DNA from: JBGCEZ01 sp045106735
GTDB taxonomy: Bacteria > Planctomycetota > Phycisphaerae > Phycisphaerales > SM1A02
Length of the DNA stretch: 64,000 bases
Direction: 5' to 3'
Assembly: GCA_045106735.1 (NCBI GenBank)
Contig: JBGCEZ010000020.1
Location: forward strand, 1-64,000
Position numbers and translations under genes: made by a program. This document shows positions 26,819 through 35,746 of the stretch, piece by piece (the stretch's first letter is position 1; each line of letters opens with the position of its first letter). The notes beneath the pieces were generated by a model that saw only the letters and a program-made list of their open reading frames with translations, searched no databases and was not told where the DNA came from.

Positions 26819-28231
26819 ATGGTGGCCTGTCGGATCGCTTGCTCGATCCTCCTTCTCTTGGCTGGCTCGCTGGCGGCTTCATGCCGCGAAGTCGTCGTGG
26901 TCGACGCCGCGGGTTCGCGAGACCGATTCGATCAGTCGGTCGAACGTGCGGCTTCGCGTCTGGCGGGGGAGCGTCGGTCGGACTTCCTCGATGCGGTCAG
27001 CCTGCTCGTGGCGCCCCTCGAACGCGAAGAGGCCTCCATCGCCGACATGGCCGATCCGCAGGAAGCCGCCCGCCGGCGCCGTGGCCGCATCCACGGCATG
27101 AGCGCCGACCAGATCATTGCCGAAGCCGAGCGGGTGCGGGAATCCAGGGCGATCGCCGCCGAGGCGAATCGAGTCTCCGAATTGGCCAGGGCCCGGGCCG
27201 AAGCGTTCACCAAAGTCGCCGCTCTCCGCGGACGCTTGGACGCGGACGCCCAGGCGCGATTGGGAGACTTTGCCATTGAGCGAGTCCGGTTCGTCGGCAC
27301 GAACGCCGGGCTCATCTCTGGCAGTCGTGACATTCAGCTTGACGTGCGGAACCACCTCGATCAGCCGATCGCGGCGGTTCGACTTCAGCTCTTGCTCGTG
27401 GGCCCGGGACGCGCCGTTCCCTGGATCGATCGCACGATCCGATACACGATTCCTGGTGGGATCGAAGCGGGCGAGTCCGCCACCTGGCGGGTTCGGACCT
27501 CGGCCACCGATGGATGGAATGCCGATATCGACCATGTCGCCCCGGTGGTCCTGGTGGCCCGGCCCTTGGAACTGGTGGGCGTGCGCGGCATCAGTCTGAC
27601 GGGGGCGTACTTCGACGACGCCGATGAAGCGCGGCTCGAAGCCTTGCTGGCGGCCCATTCGCATCCCGATGCCGCCGACATTCGGGAAGCCTTGGCCACG
27701 CGTCGTCAGGCAACTGCGGGATGGCGAGAAGCGGCCATCGACGTGGCGATTCGGGCCGAACGCGATGAGCTGCTGGACAAACGCCTCGCGGCCGACGACG
27801 CCCGCGCCGCGCGGTCCAGCGTTGAAGTCACCGACGCGCAGTTCGCTTGGGTAGGCGATCGGTTCACGCAGATGCCGCGCATCGAAGCAACGATTCACAA
27901 CGGCACCGACGCGTTGATCTCCGCCATCAACCTTCGGCTGCTTCTTCGTTCGTCGGACGGGACACGGGTCTGGGTGGACGAACCCATGCGGTATCCGATC
28001 GCCGGCGGCCTTGCCGCGGGAGCGGTCTACCACCTGCGACTCTCGCCTGGGCGCTTCGGTCCGTGGGGCGAAGCGCCACAAGAACTCTCCGGCCTGGAAC
28101 TGAGTGCTCCAGTTGTCTCGGTCCTGGATGCATGGGGTCGAGAGATGTTCGCGGGCCGATGGACCGAAGACGATGTGGCGCGATTGGCGATGCTGGAGCG
28201 AGCCTTGGGGCGGGTTGCCTCCGCGCCTTGA
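26819..28231 (+). CDS. Lipoprotein with a duplicated beta domain (DUF6694-like N-terminus)
   Basis: A 470-residue lipoprotein (MVACRIACSILLLLAGS, lipobox LAASC). GGAG lies 9 bp before the ATG. The N-terminal part, with FDQSVERAASRL and IHGMSADQIIAEAERV, resembles small lipoproteins of the DUF6694 kind. Two copies of a beta domain of about 85 residues follow: one around FAIERVRFVG ... RYTIPGGIEAGESATW, the other around DAQFAWVGDRF ... RYPIAGGLAAGAVYHL. The repeated R-Y-x-I-x-G-G-x-x-A-G core shows an internal duplication. The function is unknown; the protein is probably periplasmic and membrane-anchored. The family name is tentative. Confidence 0.75.
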   Translation: MVACRIACSILLLLAGSLAASCREVVVVDAAGSRDRFDQSVERAASRLAGERRSDFLDAVSLLVAPLEREEASIADMADPQEAARRRRGRIHGMSADQIIAEAERVRESRAIAAEANRVSELARARAEAFTKVAALRGRLDADAQARLGDFAIERVRFVGTNAGLISGSRDIQLDVRNHLDQPIAAVRLQLLLVGPGRAVPWIDRTIRYTIPGGIEAGESATWRVRTSATDGWNADIDHVAPVVLVARPLELVGVRGISLTGAYFDDADEARLEALLAAHSHPDAADIREALATRRQATAGWREAAIDVAIRAERDELLDKRLAADDARAARSSVEVTDAQFAWVGDRFTQMPRIEATIHNGTDALISAINLRLLLRSSDGTRVWVDEPMRYPIAGGLAAGAVYHLRLSPGRFGPWGEAPQELSGLELSAPVVSVLDAWGREMFAGRWTEDDVARLAMLERALGRVASAP

Positions 28232-28304
28232 GCGTGATCTCGCTGGGGCCGGCGCCGGGGATGTTGATGGCCACGGCGATGGTCTTGGTCGCGGTCACGC
28301 GGCG

Positions 28305-29228
28305 TCAGGACGGCACCACCGGGAGCTGGACGTGGAGCTCAAAGTGCTCCAGTCCGTGGGCGAAGGGCCGGCCGATCCACGCCTCGAAACATGGCTGATC
28401 GTCGGGAACGCAACGGCTGCCGGGGAGCCATTCGGCGAACAGCCAGTCGAGGGCGCGCTGTTCCAGGTCGATCGGGCCGCGCACTTGGATCTCCGCGACC
28501 CGCATCGCGGGAAAGACCATTCGTCCGATGTCGCCTTCCGCTCGAACCTCGTCGACCACCAGTCCGACGTCGTACCGGCAGTCACGAAGCGGCACGATTT
28601 CAGGGTCTTCCCACATGTACCCGAGCCACTGCCCGTCGGCGAGTCCGCGGGCGTCGGCCCAGCGTTCCATGTCGGCCGCGGCGCCGTCGACGACCCCAGG
28701 GCGGAATGGGTCGGTGATTCGGCGGTAGGCAACCACGCGCTCGGGCAGATCGCGGAACTGGACCTCGAAGCCGTCGGGATTCGTGCCGGCGGGTGGGCGA
28801 GCGATGCGATGACGCAACTCGGGGTCTGCATCAAAGAGTGCCTCGAGTTCCCCGCGGCGCTCGCGTCGAAACGTCGACAGATCGAACGCACTCGGAGGAA
28901 CCCCGTAACGCTGCTTGAAGCTGCGAGAGAAGTCCGACGACGACCCGAAACCGCACGCCAGGGCGATGTCGGTCAGTGATCGCTTCGGCGGGCGCGAGAG
29001 CATCATCAACGCTCGCTCAAGGCGCACTCGCTTGACGAATGCCCCGAGGGTTTCGCCCATCGCCGCCTTGAACACCCGGTGAAAGTGGAACGGCGAGAAG
29101 TGGGCCACCGACGCGACAACCTCCAGCGGAAGCGGGTCGGCGAGGTGGGTGACGATGTGATCGATCGCCCGGTTGACCCGTCCGGTGGTGTCGGGGCCGG
29201 TCCTTGATTCGTCCGGTGAAGTCGGCAA
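28305..29228 (-). CDS. AraC-family regulator with GyrI-like effector domain
   Basis: A 307-residue regulator. The N-terminal AraC domain has two helix-turn-helix units (LEVVASVAHFSPFHFHRVFKAA and IALACGFGSSSDFSRSFKQRYG written in part: LACGFGSSSDFSRSF). The C-terminal 150 residues are a GyrI-like domain (VQFRDLPERVVAYRRI ... FELHVQLP), which binds small hydrophobic compounds in relatives such as Rob and BmrR. The only open start before the domain is a TTG at 29228, so the start is uncertain. It is divergent from the glyoxalase-fold lipoprotein gene, with only 43 bp between the chosen starts, so shared control is likely. Confidence 0.85.
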   Translation of the reverse strand: MPTSPDESRTGPDTTGRVNRAIDHIVTHLADPLPLEVVASVAHFSPFHFHRVFKAAMGETLGAFVKRVRLERALMMLSRPPKRSLTDIALACGFGSSSDFSRSFKQRYGVPPSAFDLSTFRRERRGELEALFDADPELRHRIARPPAGTNPDGFEVQFRDLPERVVAYRRITDPFRPGVVDGAAADMERWADARGLADGQWLGYMWEDPEIVPLRDCRYDVGLVVDEVRAEGDIGRMVFPAMRVAEIQVRGPIDLEQRALDWLFAEWLPGSRCVPDDQPCFEAWIGRPFAHGLEHFELHVQLPVVPS

Positions 29229-29271
29229 GATCCGTCAAGCCTCGTGTCGTGCCGTGCCGTACGGTGCGGGC

Positions 29272-29871
29272 ATGCACATTCCACATGAAATCGATCGACG
29301 GCGACGTGGGTTCGGTTCGGGGTCTCGATCCGGGCTCGGCCTTGGTCGCGGCTTCGCTCTGGGTCTCGGCCTCGTCGCTGTCTCCACGCTCGTCTCGTGT
29401 ACGGCCGGAACCGCCACTCCGGGGTCCGTCGATCCATCACTGAACGATCAACCTACCGACCTTGTGAATTGGAGTCCGCCTGTGTCGTCCACCCTTGAAC
29501 TCGGAAACTTCTCGGTCAGCCTTGCGGTGAAGGATCTCGATGCCTCGCGTTCCTTCTACGAAACGCTGGGCTTTGTCCCGGTCGGCGGGGATGCGGCCCA
29601 GAATTGGCTGATCCTTCGCAACGGCGACGCGACCATTGGACTCTTCCAGGGCATGTTCGAGCAGAACATCCTGACCTTCAATCCGGGGTGGGCGCGATCC
29701 GGGACGCATCCTGACGATGGGGCCTTCACTGACATTCGGACGATCCAGGCCAAGCTCAAGGAGCAAGGGGTCGCCCTCACGACGGAGGCCGATCCCGACG
29801 GGTCGGGGCCGGCGAGCTTTACCCTGATCGATCCCGATGGAAATCCGGTGCTCGTCGATCAGCACCGTTGA
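29272..29871 (+). CDS. Exported lipoprotein with a VOC/glyoxalase-fold domain
   Basis: A 199-residue protein. The N-terminus has a basic start, then a Gly/Ser/Leu repeat tract forming the signal peptide, and a lipobox (TLVSC). The mature part is one VOC half-module (ELGNFSVSLAVKDLDASRSFYETLGF ... in pieces: VKDLDASRSFYETLGF, then FTLIDPDGNPVLVDQHR). VOC proteins act on varied substrates using a metal, and a single module would need to dimerise. Export of this fold as a lipoprotein is unusual. The signal region is encoded by degenerate repeats (about 29307-29390). The divergent AraC-GyrI gene suggests it is inducible. Confidence 0.8.
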   Translation: MHIPHEIDRRRRGFGSGSRSGLGLGRGFALGLGLVAVSTLVSCTAGTATPGSVDPSLNDQPTDLVNWSPPVSSTLELGNFSVSLAVKDLDASRSFYETLGFVPVGGDAAQNWLILRNGDATIGLFQGMFEQNILTFNPGWARSGTHPDDGAFTDIRTIQAKLKEQGVALTTEADPDGSGPASFTLIDPDGNPVLVDQHR

Positions 29872-29926
29872 CTGGCGACGGCCAGATGGCGGTGGACGCG
29901 AGCATTGAATTCACTCGGCGCACAAA

Positions 29927-29960
29927 GAAGCCCGACTCCACCGAAGTGAAGCCGGGCTTC
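29927..29960 (-). terminator. Hairpin between convergent genes
   Basis: Arms GAAGCCCG and CGGGCTTC with an 18-nt loop. Read on the minus strand it is followed by TTTGTG, ending the RRM gene 81 bp upstream. On the plus strand it could serve the glyoxalase-fold gene. Confidence 0.7.
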
Positions 29961-30040
29961 GTATTCTGCGGCCGTGTGCGTCCTCGCGATGCGAGTCAAC
30001 TCACGGCATCGACGGGATCACCTTTCGGCGACCCGGCGAT

Positions 30041-30337
30041 TCACCAGCGGCCACCGCCGCCGCCACCACCACGGTGATCGCCACCGCCGCCGCGGTTCTC
30101 ACGAGGACGGGCCTCGTTCACGCGGATCTGGCGGCCACCGAGGCTGGTGCCGTCAAGGGCGGCGATCGCGTCACGCGCGTCGTTGTCCGCCATCTCGACG
30201 AAGCCGAAGCCACGGGGACGACCGGTGTCACGGTCCATCACGAGGTCGGCCTTTTGGACCGACCCGTGGGCCGCGAAGGCCTCGTTGAGCTCGGACTCGG
30301 TGGTGTCAAAGGAAAGGTTGCCAACATAGATCTTCAT
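30041..30337 (-). CDS. Gly-rich RNA-binding protein (single RRM)
   Basis: A 98-residue protein. One RRM domain fills residues 1-78, with RNP2 KIYVGNL at the N-terminus and RNP1 RGFGFVEM. A short Gly-rich tail follows (RGGGGDHRGGGGGGGRW). This is the bacterial RRM/glycine-rich type known from cyanobacteria (Rbp) and planctomycetes, thought to act as RNA chaperones and often cold-induced. A second gene of the same design lies at 62576-62962. The 5' region contains a 15-bp palindrome and several possible hairpins. Confidence 0.92.
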   Translation of the reverse strand: MKIYVGNLSFDTTESELNEAFAAHGSVQKADLVMDRDTGRPRGFGFVEMADNDARDAIAALDGTSLGGRQIRVNEARPRENRGGGGDHRGGGGGGGRW

Positions 30338-30788
30338 TGCGATATCTCATGCCCGGAATGCGTATCAGCCTGATACCCCTCGTTGTTCGAGCTCGTGCTG
30401 AACGTTGAGGTGCACCGACCCGCCGGGCGACGCGATCGGTGAGTAGGAACCCCCCAGCTTATCCGAGGTGGGGGCCCGAAAGGGCGGAAACCGTTAATTC
30501 TCTGGGGCAACGGGGCGCCGGGAGGCGCCGGCTTCGCCGTTCGCCGGGCATCCAAGCGACACCTCAGCCGGCCACGCCAGCACAGGGAAATCCCGCAGAA
30601 AGCGCGAATTGGGCTCCGCCAGTGCGGTTTCTTCGGTGGTTTGTGACCCTGCCGGAAACCGGACGGTTCAGTGGCATTGGCGATCGTGCCGGCGGCTGGC
30701 CAGGGGTCAGGAAAACTTCTTGCCGGTCACGATCGGACGCCGAAAATGCGACTTCGCCGACGACCGATGCTCGAATGTCCCCCGAAAG
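30338..30788. other. Intergenic region with several hairpins
   Basis: 451 bp between the divergent RRM and SnoaL-like genes. It holds a 15-bp palindrome (30362-30376), a CCCCC/GGGGG pair around 30450-30474, GCCC-GAAA-GGGC around 30474-30485 and GGCGCC-GGGA-GGCGCC around 30515-30530. No protein-like frame. The plus strand gives GNRA-like tetraloops. A structured RNA is possible, but I recognise no known class. Confidence 0.45.
30362..30376. promoter_or_regulatory. 15-bp palindrome upstream of the RRM gene
   Basis: GTATCAG-C-CTGATAC, perfect 7-bp arms, centred 32 bp upstream of the RRM start codon. It could be an operator, or a leader hairpin with stem GTATC/GATAC. Confidence 0.55.
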
Positions 30789-31226
30789 ATGATCCTCCAG
30801 ATGCACACCGACTGCCACATTGGCGTTGTGACGCGCTTCGCCGAAGCGCTGGATACCGAGGACTACGACGCGGCCACGGCCACGCTCGCTCCCGACTGCA
30901 CGTACGGGATCAAAGGCGTGGAGCACGCCGGGGCGAGCACGATCATCGACACGTATCGCGGCAACGGCGACATCGCCGCCACGCGTTTCGATGCGATCGA
31001 GTACGGATCCAAGGTGCGGCCGGGGGCCGAACCGTGGGTCATCATCGGGTTTCTCGATGTGGTCACCCATCGCGGGCGCCGGCACGTGCACACGTGCGAG
31101 CAATGGTGCCGCGTCGGCGATGACGGCCGCATCGCGAGAATCGAACACCATGATCTTCCTGGTGAGGCCGAAGCCCTCGCCGAATTCAAACACTGGGCGT
31201 GGGGCGACGAGGCCGACGACCAATGA
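30789..31226 (+). CDS. SnoaL/NTF2-like protein
   Basis: A 145-residue protein with the NTF2-like pattern: N-terminal helices (HIGVVTRFAEALDTEDYDAATATLAPDCTY in pieces: RFAEALDTEDYDAA), then an alpha-plus-beta cone (IIGFLDVVTHRGRRHVH, EQWCRVGDDGRIARIEH). Proteins of this fold include isomerases, cyclases and proteins of unknown function; none can be chosen here. An ATG at 30801 is an alternative start. The DUF1801 gene follows 21 bp later, so the two are probably one operon ending at the terminator at 31717. Confidence 0.75.
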   Translation: MILQMHTDCHIGVVTRFAEALDTEDYDAATATLAPDCTYGIKGVEHAGASTIIDTYRGNGDIAATRFDAIEYGSKVRPGAEPWVIIGFLDVVTHRGRRHVHTCEQWCRVGDDGRIARIEHHDLPGEAEALAEFKHWAWGDEADDQ

Positions 31227-31247
31227 CTTTCTTTCCTGGAGGCCTGC

Positions 31248-31712
31248 ATGCCGGTCAAGTCTGATGCTCCGACCACCGTCGCCGCGTACATGAAGCAACT
31301 CGAAGGTGATCGCTTGGTTGCGTGCAAGAAGCTGCGCGCGACCATCAAGGCAAATCTGCCCGACGGTTTCAAGGAAGCGCTGGGCTACGGCATGCCGGCG
31401 TACGTCGTGCCCAAGTCGACCTATCCCGACGGCTACCACTGCGATCCGAAGCTGCCGCTGCCGTTCATCAACTTTGCGTCGCAGAAGAGCCACGTCGGCC
31501 TGTACCACATGGGCATCTACGCCGACACCAAGCTCATGACGTGGTTCCAGAAGCAATGGCCCAAGCACGTTTCAACGAAACTCGACATGGGCAAGAGCTG
31601 CATCCGCTTCAAGAAGGTCGAGACGATTCCGTTCGATCTGATCGGCGAACTGTGCACGAAGATGACGCCGAAGCAGTGGATCACGTTGTACGAGAAGAAC
31701 CTCAAGCCGTAA
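31248..31712 (+). CDS. DUF1801 family protein
   Basis: A 154-residue protein; the ATG has TGGAGG at good spacing. Family features are the helical N-terminus (LRATIKANLPDGFKEALGYGMPAY) and the core INFASQKSHVGLYHMGIY, with a C-terminal KSCIRFKKVETIPFDLIGEL. DUF1801 (YdhG-like) proteins are small cytoplasmic proteins of unknown role with a frataxin-like fold. It lies 21 bp after the SnoaL-like gene and is followed at once by a strong terminator. Confidence 0.88.
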   Translation: MPVKSDAPTTVAAYMKQLEGDRLVACKKLRATIKANLPDGFKEALGYGMPAYVVPKSTYPDGYHCDPKLPLPFINFASQKSHVGLYHMGIYADTKLMTWFQKQWPKHVSTKLDMGKSCIRFKKVETIPFDLIGELCTKMTPKQWITLYEKNLKP

Positions 31713-31716
31713 GCGA

Positions 31717-31750
31717 AAGCGCGGGCGCCCAGGGTTGGGCGCCCGCGCTT
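31717..31750 (+). terminator. Strong hairpin terminator
   Basis: 14-bp perfect stem, AAGCGCGGGCGCCC with GGGCGCCCGCGCTT, loop AGGGTT. It begins 4 bp after the DUF1801 stop codon. Confidence 0.85.
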
Positions 31751-31880
31751 GATGCAAGCCGGCGGCGGGTGTCCCTCGAGCTGCGAGGTCGCCATGTGTA
31801 CGGCGGACTGCGAGCGTCGATCTCGTTCAGCGAGTCCCGTTCATTCGTTGCGTGCAGTGCAGTCGCGGCGATCCGTCCAC

Positions 31881-32411
31881 TTAGCTCGGCAGTTCGACCG
31901 ACGTCGCGACGCGTTCACCGGCCGCAGTTTCTGCTTCGATCCAGAGCTTGTCGGTTGCGGCGATGCTCGCGGGAACTTCCGCGCTGCCGTGGAAGTGGTT
32001 GTCGTGGCCGCCCGCCCGCGATTTCATGGTGCCGGTCGCTGCTTCGTCACCGATCCACATGCGCACGGCGACCGGGGCCGGGCCGCTCGTGTGCACCAAG
32101 TCGACGCGAAGCACGCCGCCGGCCGGGAGGCTGCCGCTTGTGGCCACGGTCATGGTCGCGCCGCCGACGGTGATGGTGCCGGCCGATACGCCGCCGCCGT
32201 GGGCGTCGTGGCCGTCGCCCGCGGCAGGGGTTGCCGGAGTCTCCGGCATGGAGGTGGTCGTCGGAGCCGGCGTGCTCGCCCCGGGCGCGTTCACGGTGGC
32301 CGCCGGCGTCTCCGGCGTGTCCGGCGTGTCCGGCGTGGACGAGTTGCAGCCGGTGGAGAGGGCCAAGGGTACGCACAGAGCGAGGCCAAAGATGATGCGC
32401 GGCAGAAGCAT
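31881..32411 (-). CDS. His-rich lipoprotein at the end of the RND efflux locus
   Basis: A 176-residue protein; GGAG lies 8 bp before the ATG. Signal peptide with lipobox LSTGC. A repetitive Thr/Pro/Ala linker (encoded by a 9-bp repeat near 32300-32338) precedes a beta domain with two possible metal-binding stretches: GDGHDAHGGG and GGHDNHFHG. I recognise no named family. It is the last gene on the strand after the TolC-adaptor-RND set, 147 bp after the pump gene, and may chaperone or sense the exported metal. That role is inferred from residues and position only. Confidence 0.7.
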   Translation of the reverse strand: MLLPRIIFGLALCVPLALSTGCNSSTPDTPDTPETPAATVNAPGASTPAPTTTSMPETPATPAAGDGHDAHGGGVSAGTITVGGATMTVATSGSLPAGGVLRVDLVHTSGPAPVAVRMWIGDEAATGTMKSRAGGHDNHFHGSAEVPASIAATDKLWIEAETAAGERVATSVELPS

Positions 32412-32557
32412 GTCAAGCACTCCAGAGTGAGTCTGCGGGGCGATGGGCCTCGCGTGGATTCAGGTTTGATCGGGTTTGATCGGGTTCAGTCAGGTCAGGC
32501 AAATTCAGGCCAATTGAAAACAGGTCACATCAGTATTCAGGAAGTGAACGACCGACG

Positions 32558-35500
32558 TCAGGAATGCTTGTGGCGACCAACTCGGTGGCCGAAAACCAAT
32601 GCGTATCCCGCCGGGACGACCAAAAGGTTCAGCACCGTCGAGGTCACCAGCCCGCCGAGCGTCACCAGGGCGAGCGGGGCGAGCAGTTCGCTGCCTGGCC
32701 GGCCGGCGGCCAAGGCCAATGGCAGCAATCCCAATGCGGCCGAGATCGCGGTCATCAAAATCGGAACGAGTCGTTCCATCGATCCTTGCACGAGGGCGAT
32801 GGACGGGTCGACGCCTTCGTGCTCGATCAGTTGATTGTAATGATTGATCAGCAGGATCCCGTTGCGCACCGCAATCCCGAACAAGGTGATGAAGCCAACC
32901 AAGCTCGCGATCGAGATCACCGGTGGGACATACGCTCCGCCTCCGGCCAGCAACGCGAGCGTGTTGGCCACGGGGCCGGCCGCCCCCGCATCCGGCGGAA
33001 ACAGGTAGATCGCCAGCACGCCGCCAATCAGGGCGAGCGGCATGTTGCCCATCACCAGCAGGGCGGCCCGCAGTGATCCAGTTGAGATTTGCAGCAGCAT
33101 CAGCATCAAGATGGCCACCACCACGCCGGTGACGAAGATCGTCCGCGATGCAGACTGCTGGGCCTCGAACTGGCCGCCGTACCGCACCGTGCACCCCGCC
33201 GCGGCCACGATCGGGTCGACGCGCTCGCGCACCTCGGCCACCAGGTCGCCAAGATTCGACCCGCCGGCGACGTTGAGCGACACCACCGCCTTGCGTCGAG
33301 CGTTCTCGCGGGCGATCAAGTTGCTCGATCGCTCGGGCCCAATGTCGGCGACGTCGCGCAGCCGGACCGTCGCCCCGCCGCGGCCGCGCAGCATCAGTTC
33401 GCGCACCTGATCGACGGTGCGCCGCTCGTCGGGCGCGAGCCGGACCACCAAGTCAAATTGACGCACGCCTTGTTTCACGGTGGCCACCGTTTCTCCGTGG
33501 ACCGCTTCCCGCACCTGTTCGGCCGCGTCGGCCGGCCGCAAGCCGGCGGCGGCGAGTTCGGCGTGGCGGTAGCGAACCGGCAGCGAAGTGATCATGACTT
33601 CGCGATTGGCATTGACGTCGCGAGCGCCAGGAAGCGGCTCGATCGCCGCTTTGATGTCGGCGGCGATCTGCCGCAGAACCGCGAGGTCTTCGCCGTAGAC
33701 GTTGATGGCGATCGCGGCGGGGGTGCCAGAAAGCACATGGCTCAGGCGGTGCTCGATTGGCTGGCCGACCATCGTCGTCATGCCCGGAATCGACGCGAGC
33801 ACGGCGTCGATGTCCGCACGCACTTCTTCGCGATCGCGGCCGGCGTCGACCGTGACCTCGATCTCTGAATTGCTTACCGGTTCGGCGTGTTCGTCACGTT
33901 CCGCCCGGCCGGTGCGGCGCGAGACCGAACGAACGCCATCGATCGCCACGAGCCGCTTCTCGACCCCGGTGGCCAGTCGATCGCTCTCGGCCAGGCTCGT
34001 GCCGGGCGGCGCCATCAGAAACACGGTGTACGTGCCTTCGTTGAATGACGGCAGGAAGCTGGTCCCAAAGGTCGACGCCAATGCCAGCACGGCCACGGTG
34101 GCGATGACCGCCGCAGCGAGCACGGCCAGCCGCATTCGAATGGCCGCCCGCAGCACCGGCTCGTACGCCCGCTTGAGCCACCGGACCAGGAATCCGTCGC
34201 GATGGCCACCGTCTTCCGAGCGTCCAAGACGTCCGCGGAGCAGCACGCGGCAGAGGGCGGGGGTGACGGTCAGGGCGACGATCAAGGACGCGGCGATCGA
34301 CACCATGTACGTCAGGGCCAGCGGCCGGAAGAAGCGACCTTCGAGTCCTTGCAGGAACAGCAGCGGGACGAAGACCATCACGATGATGACGGTGGCGAAC
34401 ACCATTGCCGGACGAATCTCATTGCTTGCGCCGTAGATCACGTCGGTCAGGGCCCGACGCTGGTCGGTCGGCCGCGACCGGTCTTGCTTCAGCCGGCGGA
34501 ACACGTTCTCGACGTCGATGATCGCATCGTCGACCAAGACGCCGATGGCCACGGCCAGTCCGCCGAGCGTCATCACGTTGAGTCCGAGGTCCAGGGCATC
34601 CATCAGCAGCAGGCCGACGGCCAGTGAAATCGGCAGGGCGGTCAAGGTGATGATCGTGGCCCGAACATTCAGCAGGAACAGAATCAGGACGAGGGTGACG
34701 ATGATCACCGCTTCGGCCAGCACCTTGGTGACGTTCTTGACCGATCGGTTGATGAAGTGCGCTTGCCGCATCACGTCGCGGTTGAGTTCCGAACCAGCCG
34801 GCAGTGCCGGTTCAACCTGGTCAAAGAGCTCATCGAGCCGATTGGTGAGGGCCAGCGTATTCACGCCTGGCGACTTCTGGATCGAGAGGATGACGGCCGG
34901 CGCGCCACCTTCACTCGCGGTGCCCCGGCGCATGGAAGGCCCGAGCGTGACCTCCGCGACTTGACCGATGGTGACCGGCGACGGGCCGTCCATGGTGATG
35001 ACGGTGGCGGCGATGTCCGCGGGCCGCGAGACGCGGCTGCGTTGTCGCAACGGGATTTCGTACGTGCCGACGTTCGGCAAATAGCCGGCGCTCGCGGTGG
35101 AATGCGCGCCGCGAGCCGCTTCGACCACGTCGGAAATCGTCAGATCATGAAGCCGGAGCCGGTCCTGGTCGACGTTGACCTGGTACTCCGGCAGCTCGCC
35201 GCCAATGGCCACGACCTGGGCCACGCCGGGCACGCTCTTGATGCGGGTGAGCAGGTCGAATTCGGCGTACGAACGCAGTTCGAGCGGGCTGACCCGGCCA
35301 TCGGGAGAGGACAGACTGACCAGCATGACCTCGCCGGCAATCGACGTGATGGGGGTGATGAACGGCTCAATGTCCTCGGGCAGTGCTTCGCGCACCGTGC
35401 TCATGCGTTCGGCCACGAGTTGCCGCGCCTCCATGAGGTCCGCGCCCCACTCCAGGTCGACCCAGACGATGCCGAGGCCGATGGCACTCGCGCTGCGGAC

Positions 35501-35743
35501 CCGCCGCACGCCGGTCATGCCATTGACCGCCGTCTCGATCGGAAAGACGACGTATTGCTCGACTTCGTCGGCGGCCAGGCCATCGGACTCGGCCATGATG
35601 ACGACGGTTGGCGCATTGAGCTCGGGAAAGACGTCCACACTCATGGCCGGCAGCCGGTACGCGGCGAATGCCACGAGCAGCGTTGCGGCCAGGATCACCA
35701 GCGATGCGTAACGCAGGCTGAATCGAATCAGGGAAGCAAGCAT
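32558..35743 (-). CDS. Heavy-metal efflux RND transporter, inner membrane pump (CusA/CzcA family)
   Basis: A 1061-residue RND pump, the usual length. It has the first membrane helix followed by the periplasmic porter domain (DVFPELNAPTVVIMAE), helix 4 with the proton-relay region GVLVDDAIIDVENVFRR, and a second half with the matching helices (SLVGFITLFGIAVRNGILLINHY). The sequence near helix 4 and the length fit the heavy-metal (HME) subfamily rather than the drug (HAE) one. The pump exports cations from periplasm or cytoplasm through a TolC-like channel. It starts 3 bp after the adaptor stop codon, within a TolC-adaptor-pump operon. Confidence 0.92.
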   Translation of the reverse strand: MLASLIRFSLRYASLVILAATLLVAFAAYRLPAMSVDVFPELNAPTVVIMAESDGLAADEVEQYVVFPIETAVNGMTGVRRVRSASAIGLGIVWVDLEWGADLMEARQLVAERMSTVREALPEDIEPFITPITSIAGEVMLVSLSSPDGRVSPLELRSYAEFDLLTRIKSVPGVAQVVAIGGELPEYQVNVDQDRLRLHDLTISDVVEAARGAHSTASAGYLPNVGTYEIPLRQRSRVSRPADIAATVITMDGPSPVTIGQVAEVTLGPSMRRGTASEGGAPAVILSIQKSPGVNTLALTNRLDELFDQVEPALPAGSELNRDVMRQAHFINRSVKNVTKVLAEAVIIVTLVLILFLLNVRATIITLTALPISLAVGLLLMDALDLGLNVMTLGGLAVAIGVLVDDAIIDVENVFRRLKQDRSRPTDQRRALTDVIYGASNEIRPAMVFATVIIVMVFVPLLFLQGLEGRFFRPLALTYMVSIAASLIVALTVTPALCRVLLRGRLGRSEDGGHRDGFLVRWLKRAYEPVLRAAIRMRLAVLAAAVIATVAVLALASTFGTSFLPSFNEGTYTVFLMAPPGTSLAESDRLATGVEKRLVAIDGVRSVSRRTGRAERDEHAEPVSNSEIEVTVDAGRDREEVRADIDAVLASIPGMTTMVGQPIEHRLSHVLSGTPAAIAINVYGEDLAVLRQIAADIKAAIEPLPGARDVNANREVMITSLPVRYRHAELAAAGLRPADAAEQVREAVHGETVATVKQGVRQFDLVVRLAPDERRTVDQVRELMLRGRGGATVRLRDVADIGPERSSNLIARENARRKAVVSLNVAGGSNLGDLVAEVRERVDPIVAAAGCTVRYGGQFEAQQSASRTIFVTGVVVAILMLMLLQISTGSLRAALLVMGNMPLALIGGVLAIYLFPPDAGAAGPVANTLALLAGGGAYVPPVISIASLVGFITLFGIAVRNGILLINHYNQLIEHEGVDPSIALVQGSMERLVPILMTAISAALGLLPLALAAGRPGSELLAPLALVTLGGLVTSTVLNLLVVPAGYALVFGHRVGRHKHS

Positions 35744-35746
35744 GGA

